Shown one piece after another: positions 8,758-16,127 of a stretch of 64,000 nt of DNA. The position numbers and the translations under genes are program-made. How positions within the stretch are numbered: position 1 is the first letter of the stretch; every line of letters begins with the position of its first letter. This DNA is from Paenibacillus sp. LHD-117. GTDB taxonomy: Bacteria; Bacillota; Bacilli; Paenibacillales; Paenibacillaceae. The DNA lies in assembly GCF_030929555.1 (NCBI RefSeq), contig NZ_JAVFVT010000002.1, forward strand, positions 124,001 through 188,000, written 5' to 3'. Under the pieces are notes generated by a model. That model was given only the letters and a program-made list of their open reading frames with translations, was not told the origin of the DNA and did not search any database.

Positions 8758-9933
8758 TTAGATCAACGCAAAATGTCTGCCGACGCGCTCAAGCCGATCG
8801 AGAGCAAAATCAAGATCGTCCTGGCTATGATTCGCCGTCACAATGAGACGTACCCGTCCTTTGTCCATAGCAACCGTCGGATAGACGATCCCCTGCGCGA
8901 AGATGTCTTCTTCCAGCAGCTTGTCGGAAAATTGCATTGTGCGGGCAGGCGTACCGACGATGATCGGGATGATCGGCGTCTCGCTTGAGCCGGTATCGAA
9001 GCCGAGCTTATGCAGCTTGTCGCGGAAATAATTTGTGTTGCTCCAGAGTCTCTCCGTCAGCTCCGGACTGTTCTTCAGCACGCGAATGGCCGCTAGGCAG
9101 GTCGCGGCAACGGCCGGCGGCTGCGACGTGCTGAACAGAAACGATCGCGCTTTATGAATAAGCGCATCCTTCAACACTTGGGAGCCTGCCATGTATCCCC
9201 CGACTGCGCCTATTGCCTTGGACAAAGTGCCGACTTGGATATGGACGCGGCCGTGCAGATTGAAGTGGTCGGTGGAGCCTTTGCCATTGCGACCCAGTAC
9301 GCCGCTTGCGTGCGCGTCATCCACGTAGACGATGGCGTCATAATTTTCGGCCAGCTCTACAATTTGCGGCAGCGGCGCTATGTCTCCGTCCATGCTGAAT
9401 ACGCCGTCCGTTACGACGACTCGGGAGCGGAATGAGCCGTTCTCCTTCAGGCGCTGCTCCAGCTGGTCGAGATCCTTGTGCGCATATATTTTGCGGTTCC
9501 CCTTCGTCAGGCGGATTCCATCGATAATGCTGGCATGATTCAATTCGTCGCTAATCACGACGTCTTCCGGCCCAAGAATCGTACCCAATATTCCCTGATT
9601 CGTCGTAAAGCCCGATTGGAATACAAGCGTCGCTTCCGTGCCTTTGAATTCGGCAAGCTCCCGCTCCAATTCGTCGTGAATGCGCAGCGTGCCGGTGATC
9701 GTACGGACCGAGCCGCTTCCTACGCCGTAGGTTTCGATCGCTTCAATCGCCGCTTGCTTCAAATCGGGATGGTTCGTGAGGCCCAAATAGTTGTTCGACG
9801 ACAGCTGAAGCACTTTGCGGCCGTTTAGTTCCATCCATATATCGGAACCGCTGTCCCACACCGTAAGTGGACGGTATCTTCCATCCGCCTTCAACTGCTC
9901 AAGCTCGGCAGCCAAGTGATCGAAATTCGCCAT
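8758..9933 (-). CDS. kbl: glycine C-acetyltransferase (2-amino-3-ketobutyrate CoA ligase)
   Basis: A 391-residue fold-type I PLP enzyme of the alpha-oxoamine synthase family. It cleaves 2-amino-3-ketobutyrate with CoA to glycine and acetyl-CoA, the second step of threonine breakdown. The PLP lysine is Lys239 in VGTLSKAIGAVGGY, and the substrate and cofactor motifs SSNNYLGL, DDAHASGVLG and HKARSFLFSTS are intact. The ATG at 9933 is preferred because GAGAGGGAT stands eight bases before it. A longer frame that starts inside tdh lacks an SD. tdh ends 22 bases upstream, so the two are co-transcribed as in many bacteria. The family also includes 8-amino-7-oxononanoate synthase, but the tdh neighbour makes Kbl the better name. 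Confidence 0.93.
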   Translation of the reverse strand: MANFDHLAAELEQLKADGRYRPLTVWDSGSDIWMELNGRKVLQLSSNNYLGLTNHPDLKQAAIEAIETYGVGSGSVRTITGTLRIHDELERELAEFKGTEATLVFQSGFTTNQGILGTILGPEDVVISDELNHASIIDGIRLTKGNRKIYAHKDLDQLEQRLKENGSFRSRVVVTDGVFSMDGDIAPLPQIVELAENYDAIVYVDDAHASGVLGRNGKGSTDHFNLHGRVHIQVGTLSKAIGAVGGYMAGSQVLKDALIHKARSFLFSTSQPPAVAATCLAAIRVLKNSPELTERLWSNTNYFRDKLHKLGFDTGSSETPIIPIIVGTPARTMQFSDKLLEEDIFAQGIVYPTVAMDKGRVRLIVTANHSQDDLDFALDRLERVGRHFALI

Positions 9934-9955
9934 GCTGTGATCCCTCTCTTCGCGA

Positions 9956-11002
9956 TTATTCATGTATAAATACAATTTTGCCGCATCGACCCGATTTCAT
10001 CAGCTCGAATGCTTCTTCGTAACGATCCAAAGTAAATTTGTGCGTAACCAATCCGTCCAAGTTTAATCTTCCGGAATCAAGCAGCCCCTTCAGCTGGTAC
10101 CAGGTCTGATACATGCGGCGTCCGGTAATCCCTTCAACCCGAATGCTCTTGAAGATGATATGACGGGCAAGGTCCAAAGAGACATCTTGACTCGGAATGC
10201 CCAGCAGCGAAACCCGAGCCGCTTGGGCTGCTGCCTCGAAGCCGTCCCGTATCGCGGCAGGGTGGCCCGACATCTCCAGCACAACTTCGACGCCTTCTCC
10301 TTGCGTATGGGAGCGAATCGCTTCAACCATCGGCGTCTCCGCGCTGTTCACAATGACATCGGCACCCATTTGCTTCGCCTTATCCAGCCGGTACGGATTA
10401 ATGTCTACGGCTATAATTTTCCCCGATCCGCATGCCTTGGCAACTGCAATCGCCATGAGGCCGATCGCTCCGGTTCCGATGACGGCAACCGATTTGCCGA
10501 CGATGTCGCCAGAGAGCACCGTCTGAATGGCGTTGCCAAGCGGATCCTGAAGACAAGCGAGCTCGAATGGCATATCCGGATGGTTGTGAATGACGTTGCT
10601 CGCCGGCAATACGGCGTATTCGGCGAAGCAGCCCGGAGCGGAAATGCCGAAGCTGCGCGTATTTGGACATACATGCGCGTTCCCTGTCCGACATGCGCGG
10701 CAGAACCCGCAAACGATGTGGCCTTCGCCTGAGATATGGTCGCCTACCTCGACGTTCTTAACATCTTCTCCTATAGCTTCGACAATACCGGAAAACTCAT
10801 GACCGAATACGTTAGGAGTAATGACAGCGGTTTCAGCCCAAGCGTCCCAATTGTAAATATGGACATCGGTTCCACAGATCGAAGTCGCTTTCACGCGAAC
10901 GAGCACCTCATGCGGCTGAATAGCCGGCACAGGAACTTCAAGGTATTCGGCACCCGGTCCCCGTTTGGATTTCACAAGTCCTAACATCGTTTCTTGTCCC
11001 AT
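9956..11002 (-). CDS. tdh: L-threonine 3-dehydrogenase
   Basis: A 348-residue zinc-dependent medium-chain dehydrogenase that oxidises L-threonine with NAD+ to 2-amino-3-ketobutyrate, which kbl then uses. Cys43 in SICGTDVHIYNWD and the His68-Glu69 pair are catalytic zinc ligands. Cys98, 101, 104 and 112 form the structural zinc loop. VIGTGAIGLMAIAVA is the NAD-binding turn, and the GTDVHIYNWD stretch is typical of threonine rather than sorbitol dehydrogenases. The ATG at 11002 is chosen because GAGGGTGG stands eight bases before it. A longer in-frame extension to 11053 has no SD. An AT-rich promoter region with repeated motifs lies upstream, divergent from an XRE-cupin regulator gene. Confidence 0.93.
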   Translation of the reverse strand: MGQETMLGLVKSKRGPGAEYLEVPVPAIQPHEVLVRVKATSICGTDVHIYNWDAWAETAVITPNVFGHEFSGIVEAIGEDVKNVEVGDHISGEGHIVCGFCRACRTGNAHVCPNTRSFGISAPGCFAEYAVLPASNVIHNHPDMPFELACLQDPLGNAIQTVLSGDIVGKSVAVIGTGAIGLMAIAVAKACGSGKIIAVDINPYRLDKAKQMGADVIVNSAETPMVEAIRSHTQGEGVEVVLEMSGHPAAIRDGFEAAAQAARVSLLGIPSQDVSLDLARHIIFKSIRVEGITGRRMYQTWYQLKGLLDSGRLNLDGLVTHKFTLDRYEEAFELMKSGRCGKIVFIHE

Positions 11003-11033
11003 AAGAAAGACCACCCTCATAAAGAAAATAATG

Positions 11034-11182
11034 TTATACGTTATATTATACATATGTATGTTATAATGTACAGTTCATTCGTATTTTTCTTCTTGTGGTC
11101 TCTTTTCGAACGAACAGGATGCGAAAGTCTCCTTTTGGAAAGGTGTATACTATATTATACAAAAATGCGTCTTATTGTACAC
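11034..11182. promoter_or_regulatory. tdh promoter region with repeated TATWATACA-like motifs
   Basis: The tenmer ATATTATACA occurs exactly twice, at 11043-11052 and 11152-11161. Each copy is followed about 10-20 bases later by a related block (TTATAATGTACA at 11061-11072, TTATTGTACA at 11172-11181). The pairs are about 109 bases apart. On the minus strand these blocks supply TATAAT-like -10 elements for tdh, for example TGTACA, 16 bases, TATAAT. The pattern suggests a paired operator for a dedicated regulator, possibly the neighbouring XRE-cupin protein. That assignment is an inference. Confidence 0.4.
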
Positions 11183-11218
11183 CTCATTTCATCACAATCG
11201 GACTGAATACTCCCGCTT

Positions 11219-11400
11219 ATGATCGTAACCATCACGGCGAAGATCAAAATTAAACCGACGGAAAGTCAAGTGGTGGCGCTACATCAAACCATGTCACCAC
11301 GTTCTTCTAAGCGCTAAGAGATCGGAGTCACTAAAGACGCTAACACGATCGGGTAGTTACAAGCTCCCACTTCAAACGATAGTTAAGTGGGAGTCATTGA
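11219..11400 (+). mobile_element. remnant of an IS200/IS605-type element (TnpB start joined to right end)
   Basis: The ATG at 11219 opens a 32-codon frame starting MIVTITAKIKIKPTESQ, which is the typical N-terminus of TnpB proteins. After about 24 residues it breaks off and stops at 11317. The sequence then passes into an IS605-style right end with a 9-bp stem, CTCCCACTT (11364-11372) and AAGTGGGAG (11385-11393), followed by GTCATTGA. Nearly all of tnpB, and any tnpA, is deleted. In complete elements the tnpB 3' end and right end also encode the guide (omega) RNA scaffold, so the kept segment may be the scaffold tail. The left boundary is not determined. Confidence 0.65.
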
Positions 11401-11429
11401 TTCACAGTCAGCATTCCATTCGGTATAAT
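11401..11429 (+). promoter_or_regulatory. promoter of the XRE-cupin regulator gene
   Basis: TTCACA (11401-11406), 17 bases, TATAAT (11424-11429): five of six and six of six matches to sigma-A consensus. The -35 element lies exactly where the IS605-type remnant ends, so the insertion may have supplied or displaced it. Confidence 0.7.
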
Positions 11430-11461
11430 GAAGGTAGGAGAGCTTGAACTAAGGAGGAGCA

Positions 11462-12016
11462 ATGGAGCACATTCATAAGAAAGTGGGCAAAAACTTGCAG
11501 TCCATCCGCAAGGCCCGCGGATTAAGCTTGGATCAAGTCGCCGAGCTGACCGGTGTCAGCAAAGCCATGCTGGGGCAGATCGAACGCGGCGATTCTAATC
11601 CAACGATCTCAGTATTGTGGAAAATCGTAAACGGACTGCGCATCTCGTTTACTTCGCTCATCGAAGAGGACGAGCCGAAAATTTCGGTCATTGAAGCGGA
11701 TAAGCTGGAGCCGTTTCTGGAGCAGGAAGGTCATTACCGCGTATATCCGATGTTTCCTTACGACCAGCGTAAAGGCTTCGAAATCTATTCCGTACATATG
11801 GATCCCGGATGCAGCCATACGTCCGACCCGCATAATGAAGGGGTAGAAGAATATATTATCGTCACAAGCGGTAAGCTTCATATTATGATCAACGGGGATG
11901 TGTACAGCGTCAAAGTCGGCAACGCGATCCATTTTTCGGCCGACCAGCCCCATTCGTACCACAATAAATCGGATGAAGTCATCACGTATACGACGCTTAT
12001 CCAATATCCGGGATGA
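11462..12016 (+). CDS. XRE family regulator with C-terminal cupin domain
   Basis: A 184-residue protein of the PuuR/SutR architecture. An N-terminal helix-turn-helix (about residues 8-63, LSLDQVAELTGVSKAMLGQIE) is joined to a cupin_2 sensor barrel (about 105-180, with EEYIIVTSGKLHIMING and FSADQPHSYHN). Such proteins usually sense a small metabolite, often an amino acid or polyamine, and control adjacent catabolic genes. The start is fixed by AAGGAGGAGCA directly before ATG. It is transcribed away from tdh-kbl across a 459-base gap that holds the repeated motifs and the transposon remnant. Control of threonine catabolism is a reasonable but untested inference. Confidence 0.88.
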   Translation: MEHIHKKVGKNLQSIRKARGLSLDQVAELTGVSKAMLGQIERGDSNPTISVLWKIVNGLRISFTSLIEEDEPKISVIEADKLEPFLEQEGHYRVYPMFPYDQRKGFEIYSVHMDPGCSHTSDPHNEGVEEYIIVTSGKLHIMINGDVYSVKVGNAIHFSADQPHSYHNKSDEVITYTTLIQYPG

Positions 12017-12018
12017 GA

Positions 12019-12066
12019 AAAACAGCCTCGAAGTCGCGTTATGCGCAGCTTCAAGGCTGTTTTTTG
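12019..12066 (+). terminator. intrinsic terminator of the XRE-cupin gene
   Basis: AACAGCCTCGAAG and CTTCAAGGCTGTT pair with one mismatch around a GC-containing loop and run into six T residues, starting three bases after the stop codon. Confidence 0.85.
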
Positions 12067-12446
12067 TCAACATTCCCGGTGAGTGGCGACAGCCATGCGC
12101 CGGTTTGTTACAATAGGGCGATATTCGCAACCTTATAGCGAACAGTAAGCCGATACTGAATGATTTAAGCATAAAGGCTCTCAGCTGCTGCAATATGAAT
12201 AGATTAGAACAGAGCGGCCAGGAAGAGCAGCACCACATACCTCCGTCGAAAATTATTTTTTGACATTTCATTCTTTGAAAACGTTGAACTAAACTGTCCC
12301 GTTCAAAGATAAGTAGATATAAAGAGGACGAACAGTATATAATTCAACGAAAAGGGTAAACTATTCTGCCCTTTGCTTAATGAAGCATCGACTGTCAAAT
12401 ACATTTCACGCACAGCACCCGCTCCCGCGCCGCTTCCTTACCGGGG
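12067..12446. other. 380-base intergenic stretch with no recognised gene
   Basis: Both strands were read. The only open frames are short, lack SD sequences and resemble no family I know. A near-match to a cre box around 12287-12301 misses one fixed position. The stretch separates the terminator of the XRE gene from the 3' end of the oppositely oriented DUF309 gene. I see nothing functional in it. Confidence 0.5.
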
Positions 12447-12980
12447 CTACTTCTCCCGCCCCGCCCGCTTCTCGGCCAAAGCTGCCGCCCTCGCGGCTAT
12501 CACAACAGAGCGGTCGCGCAGCTTGTGACGGTGGATGACTGCATCGTTATCCATGGGACTCGCGGCTCCCCATACGACGCCAAGCTTCTGGCATTCGACT
12601 TCGCATATCCGCATCAGTTCATCGTCCTCTATTATGAAGCGCATATCCCGGTAAGGCGACTCCCCTTCTTCATTCACCGCCGCAAGCCTGATCCGAAGCT
12701 GTTTCAACAGATCGTCTTGTCGCAGCCCCGTCCCGCTCCAATCGACCGACGACAGCCGTTTCAGGCTCTCGGCATACATGCGGCCGGCTCCCCGGCGATT
12801 GCCTCTCCGCTCATGGTATTGACCTACGGCCAATTGAATAAGACCGACCCAAAGATCGGCAAGACCGTCGTCAAGATGGTCTTTCCAATACTCCTCTAAC
12901 AGCTCATGGCATTCAAAATAATCCCTTGTTGCATGAAATTCTACCAAATAGGCAATATAAGGTTCAGGATAAGGACGCAT
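12447..12980 (-). CDS. DUF309 family protein
   Basis: A 177-residue all-helical protein. The DUF309 signature YFECHELLEEYWK is near residues 22-34, followed by WVGLIQLAVGQYHERRGNRRGA near 44-65. The family is found in many Bacillota and has a conserved His-Glu-Trp core and no established biochemical role. The tail (about residues 150-177) is basic and alanine-rich and probably disordered. It stands alone: the gene on its right is divergent and the XRE gene on its left is convergent. The start is the ATG at 12980, with only a weak SD-like GGGAGTCGGCC before it. Confidence 0.85.
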   Translation of the reverse strand: MRPYPEPYIAYLVEFHATRDYFECHELLEEYWKDHLDDGLADLWVGLIQLAVGQYHERRGNRRGAGRMYAESLKRLSSVDWSGTGLRQDDLLKQLRIRLAAVNEEGESPYRDMRFIIEDDELMRICEVECQKLGVVWGAASPMDNDAVIHRHKLRDRSVVIAARAAALAEKRAGREK

Positions 12981-13104
12981 GGCCGACTCCCTTCTGTGTT
13001 CCGAAAAAAAGTAAAAAAAAGTTGAAACCTTCGTTCATCGTACCCGTATTTTATGATGATATCAATCTACGCGCAGGGAAATGCAGAAGGAGAAGAAAAA
13101 AGAG

Positions 13105-13533
13105 ATGAAAAAGGGATTGCTAGTCATGATCGCGTTAACGCTGTTCTTCACGCTCGGTTTCGGACAAGTTGCCGACGCGGCGAAACGAGGCGGTTTCAAA
13201 TCGCCGAAGCAAAGCTTCACGCAAACGCCTAAGAAATCCGACAATGTCACCCAGTCGAATCCGGGCACAACCAAATCCGGCGCAACGACCGGCACCGCAA
13301 ACAAAGGCGGATTGTTCGGCGGAAGCAGCTTGATGAAAGGCCTGATGATCGGCGGTCTGGCAGGCATGCTGTTCGGCGGCTTGTTCGGCAGCATGGGCGC
13401 ATTCGGCGAAATTTTCGGATTGATGATTAACCTGCTCGCGATCTTCGCGATTATTATGCTGATCCGCGTGGCGTTCGTCTATCTAAAGAGCAAAAAAAAT
13501 AACAATGACGCGAATCCGCGGAGACCTTATTAA
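13105..13533 (+). CDS. small exported or membrane protein with glycine-rich core
   Basis: About 142 residues from the ATG at 13105, which has AAGGAG 12 bases upstream; an in-frame ATG at 13081 has an SD too close to use. A signal-like segment (about 5-22, ending VADAA) precedes a Ser/Thr/Lys-rich stretch. A Gly-rich hydrophobic region with repeated GGLAGMLFGGLFG-type turns and a final membrane segment (FGLMINLLAIFAIIMLIRVAFVYL, in parts about residues 105-130) follow. The tail is charged. The layout resembles proteins annotated as Tim44-like or YtxH-like, but I see no Tim44 domain. The stop is two bases before the YxcD-like gene, so the two are probably translated in a coupled fashion. Function is unknown. 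Confidence 0.75.
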   Translation: MKKGLLVMIALTLFFTLGFGQVADAAKRGGFKSPKQSFTQTPKKSDNVTQSNPGTTKSGATTGTANKGGLFGGSSLMKGLMIGGLAGMLFGGLFGSMGAFGEIFGLMINLLAIFAIIMLIRVAFVYLKSKKNNNDANPRRPY

Positions 13534-13535
13534 TC

Positions 13536-13823
13536 GTGAGAATCTTTACGGAAGAAATCATAAACGCGGTTTGCTTGCACACCGCGCAGCGCCGCGGCGT
13601 ACAGCCGAGCGACGTGGAAGTGCAGCTGTCATGGGAAGAAGAATACGGATATACCGCGGAGATGTGGGTGCAAGGCAGAAGCCAATACCTGATGGAAGCG
13701 AACCTGCTCGAAGCCATCGAACAATATATGTACTCGCAATACAACAAACGCGCCTTCCGTTCCGATATCCGTCTTGGTCTGGACGAGGACGCCGGCGAGT
13801 TTTTCGCGGATATTGCCGACTAA
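13536..13823 (+). CDS. YxcD-like DUF2653 family protein
   Basis: A 95-residue acidic protein starting RIFTEEIINAVCLHTAQRRG, the usual opening of the DUF2653 (YxcD) family of Bacillus relatives. The start is a GTG only two bases behind the previous stop codon, with no SD of its own, so translation probably depends on ribosomes ending the upstream gene. The sequence is soluble and mixed alpha/beta, with no metal or nucleotide motif that I can see. The partner membrane protein suggests a role at the cell surface, but none is established. Confidence 0.75.
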   Translation: MRIFTEEIINAVCLHTAQRRGVQPSDVEVQLSWEEEYGYTAEMWVQGRSQYLMEANLLEAIEQYMYSQYNKRAFRSDIRLGLDEDAGEFFADIAD

Positions 13824-13840
13824 CCTAATCACTTCGAACC

Positions 13841-13874
13841 TCCCTCCGCCTTCGGGCTGAGGGATGTTTTTTTT
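13841..13874 (+). terminator. intrinsic terminator behind the YxcD-like gene
   Basis: CCCTCCGCC and GGCTGAGGG pair around TTCG with one internal mismatch. Eight T residues follow at 13867-13874. Confidence 0.75.
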
Positions 13875-13974
13875 GGATTTTTTTCCGAGTTCAACCTCTT
13901 CCACTTTTTACATAGCGGAAATAGAGCAACTCCTGCCTCTTCCTTGCGTCTAATGAATAGATTCTGAGGGGAGA

Positions 13975-15912
13975 GTGATAGATTCGCTTATGTGGAAAAA
14001 ACTTAGCCTGCTCGCGGCGATGCTGATGGCGGTGCAGACGTTCCTGGCTCCGGCAAGCCCGTCCGTCGACGCGGCTGCGGCCAGCAAGATGACCAAGTAC
14101 CGGGTATATCAGAACGATAAGGCGCTCAAGGAATTCGCGACGGAAGCGCAAGCTGTCTATTATGCCGACCATTACAGCTACAGCCATGTCGAACAAATCT
14201 CGGACCGGAAGTGGATCTGGGATAACTTCCCGCGCTACAAGGTGTATCAGAGCGGAAGATCCAATGCCAAGATGGAGTTCGCGACGTACAATCAGGCTTT
14301 GGCCTATGCCAAGACGTTAAAAAACGCTAGCGTACGGGATCTCCAGAACGTGGGCTGGCTGTACGATTCGTATCCGAACTTCAGACTCTATCAAGGCGAC
14401 AATACGCTGCCGAATTGGACGTTCCGCACCTTGGAAGAGGCAAAGAAAGAAGCCAAGAAGTGGGGCAACGTGCATGTCATCGATCTCGCCTCGGGCAAGT
14501 GGGTGTGGGATAACTTGACAGAAGCGCAAGTGAACGCGCAAAGCTCTGCCGCAGCGGTGTATGAGATCGTTCAGGACGGAGTGCCGATCGATGGCGTCAA
14601 AACCTATTCCTTCCTGCGAAACGCGATTCACGCATCCGAAGCTTATCCGAATAGCGAGATCGTGAACGTCGCCACCGGCAAAACCGTGCATTCAAACGTG
14701 CCTACATACGAGGTACGGCAAAGCGGCAAACCTGTAAAAGCTTTTATCGGGCTAAAAGGCGCCGTCAATCTGGCCAAAACGTTAGCCAATGCCGAAGTCA
14801 TCCATCAAGGCGCGGTATTGTGGTCGAGTATGCCTTACCTCGAAGTCTATCAAGGCGATAAGAAAATCAAGGCTTACCACGCGTTAAGCTCCGCCTTGTA
14901 TTACGCGAAACATTACGCGAACAGCTCCGTCCGCACCCTCGAAGGCCGCGTGTTATGGAGCAACGCGAAAACGCTTCAGTTCCTTGGCTGGAACGGCAGC
15001 AGCGCCACATCGACAATCATGAGCCATGTCTCGAATACGCAAGGGCTGACTTTCGATTCGCCGACGTGGTTCGAGCTTACGGCCGCGGACGGTACGCTGA
15101 GCGACATGTCCGACACTTCCGTCGTGAAGACCTTGGAGGAACGCGGCATTCAAGTGACGCCGCTAGTCCATAACGGCTTCAACCGCAAAATGACATCGGA
15201 GTTTCTGCGTAACGCGAACGCGCAGTCCAAGTTTATCGGTGCGCTCGTCGGCCGATTGTCCGCGCTAGGCGTCTACGGCGTGAACCTCGACTTCGAAGAA
15301 GTGGCGGGCGCCGACCGTGCGCTCTACACATCGTTCGTCAAGAAGCTGACGGACGCGGCTCATGCCAAAGGTCTTAAAGTTTCGATCGACCTACCGCGCG
15401 GCGACGCGAGCTGGAACCATCTGACCGCGTACGACCACGCGGCGCTCGCCGGAATCGTGGACATGATCATGATCATGGCGTACGACGAACACTGGAAGGG
15501 CAGCACGGAGCCAGGCTCCGTCGCCGGACTGAAGTGGACGGAGGACGGTGTGAAGCAGTTTCTCGACTACGGCGTGCCTAGAAACAAGCTGATGCTTGGC
15601 ATTCCGTTCTACGTCCGGGAGTGGCGCATCGATTCGGCCGGCAAACTGGTCGATAACCGCGCGATTCTGATGAAGGATTTGCCGAAGCTGATTGCCGACA
15701 CCAAAGCGGCAGCCGTCTACGATCCGGAATCCGGACAGAACAAATATGCGTACAAGAAAGACGGTTACACGCATGTGTTCTGGGCCGAAACGCATAACAC
15801 CGTTCTCGCGAGAATGGCGATCGCCAAAAAATATGATCTTGCCGGCGTAGCCGCTTGGAGGCTGGGTTACGAGGATGCCGAGCTGTGGACGAAAATGCTT
15901 CAAGCGAGATAA
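13975..15912 (+). CDS. secreted GH18 glycosidase with six N-terminal repeat modules
   Basis: A 645-residue protein with a signal peptide (about residues 6-34). Six tandem modules of roughly 45-50 residues fill residues 40-325, and a C-terminal GH18 barrel related to YaaH/SleL follows. Module starts include YRVYQNDKALKEF, YKVYQSGRSNAKM, FRLYQGDN, YEIVQDG, YEVRQSGK and LEVYQGDK, and most end in a W-(D/S)-N/S-type turn. In the barrel, YGVNLDFEEV places Asp439 and the catalytic Glu441. The first Asp of the general GH18 motif is Tyr434, and Asn437 is as in the spore-lysin subgroup. GH18 enzymes of this group cut N-acetylglucosaminyl bonds in peptidoglycan or chitin. The start is GTG at 13975 behind GAGGGGAGA; the spacing is short, and ATG at 13990 is an alternative. 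Confidence 0.88.
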   Translation: MIDSLMWKKLSLLAAMLMAVQTFLAPASPSVDAAAASKMTKYRVYQNDKALKEFATEAQAVYYADHYSYSHVEQISDRKWIWDNFPRYKVYQSGRSNAKMEFATYNQALAYAKTLKNASVRDLQNVGWLYDSYPNFRLYQGDNTLPNWTFRTLEEAKKEAKKWGNVHVIDLASGKWVWDNLTEAQVNAQSSAAAVYEIVQDGVPIDGVKTYSFLRNAIHASEAYPNSEIVNVATGKTVHSNVPTYEVRQSGKPVKAFIGLKGAVNLAKTLANAEVIHQGAVLWSSMPYLEVYQGDKKIKAYHALSSALYYAKHYANSSVRTLEGRVLWSNAKTLQFLGWNGSSATSTIMSHVSNTQGLTFDSPTWFELTAADGTLSDMSDTSVVKTLEERGIQVTPLVHNGFNRKMTSEFLRNANAQSKFIGALVGRLSALGVYGVNLDFEEVAGADRALYTSFVKKLTDAAHAKGLKVSIDLPRGDASWNHLTAYDHAALAGIVDMIMIMAYDEHWKGSTEPGSVAGLKWTEDGVKQFLDYGVPRNKLMLGIPFYVREWRIDSAGKLVDNRAILMKDLPKLIADTKAAAVYDPESGQNKYAYKKDGYTHVFWAETHNTVLARMAIAKKYDLAGVAAWRLGYEDAELWTKMLQAR

Positions 15913-15926
15913 AAGCCAATGACAAA

Positions 15927-15963
15927 GAGACCCCCTTGCCGGCTGCGCCGACGAGGGGGTCTC
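15927..15963. terminator. bidirectional hairpin between GH18 and germination genes
   Basis: GAGACCCCC (15927-15935) and GGGGGTCTC (15955-15963) enclose a second GC stem (CCGGC/GCCG). It stands between convergent genes. T-runs are weak on both sides, so efficiency is uncertain. Confidence 0.65.
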
Positions 15964-15969
15964 TCCCAT

Positions 15970-16116
15970 TTACTCATCGTTCTCCCACCAGGTGGGACTG
16001 CCGTTATCCTTCACCTTCTTGAAGATCCAATTCAGCGCGAGCGGCACGAGAACCGTTAACGCCGCGCATACAAAACTAAAAACGGAAGGGATCTCTCCGA
16101 GGTTAAATGTGCTCAT
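15970..16116 (-). CDS. 48-residue membrane protein at the end of the gerA operon
   Basis: An ATG with AAGGAG properly spaced before it opens a 48-codon frame. It starts MSTFNLGEIPSVF, has one membrane segment (about residues 10-31, SFVCAALTVLVPLALNWIF) and ends in a charged, Trp-containing tail (PTWWENDE). It follows gerAC by 11 bases on the same strand and ends before the terminator, so it is the fourth gene of the operon. Several spore germinant receptor operons carry a small extra membrane subunit, often called D. This one has one rather than two membrane segments, so membership in that group is an inference. It is short enough to be missed by standard gene calling. Confidence 0.7.
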   Translation of the reverse strand: MSTFNLGEIPSVFSFVCAALTVLVPLALNWIFKKVKDNGSPTWWENDE

Positions 16117-16127
16117 GCTGCTGCTCC

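Noticed and set aside
9934..9975. Longer kbl N-terminus overlapping tdh
   Set aside because: The extension has no SD, while the internal ATG has one and matches the family start.
12286..12301. cre-like TTGAAAACGTTGAAC
   Set aside because: One fixed cre position is wrong, and it is not next to a start codon or promoter.
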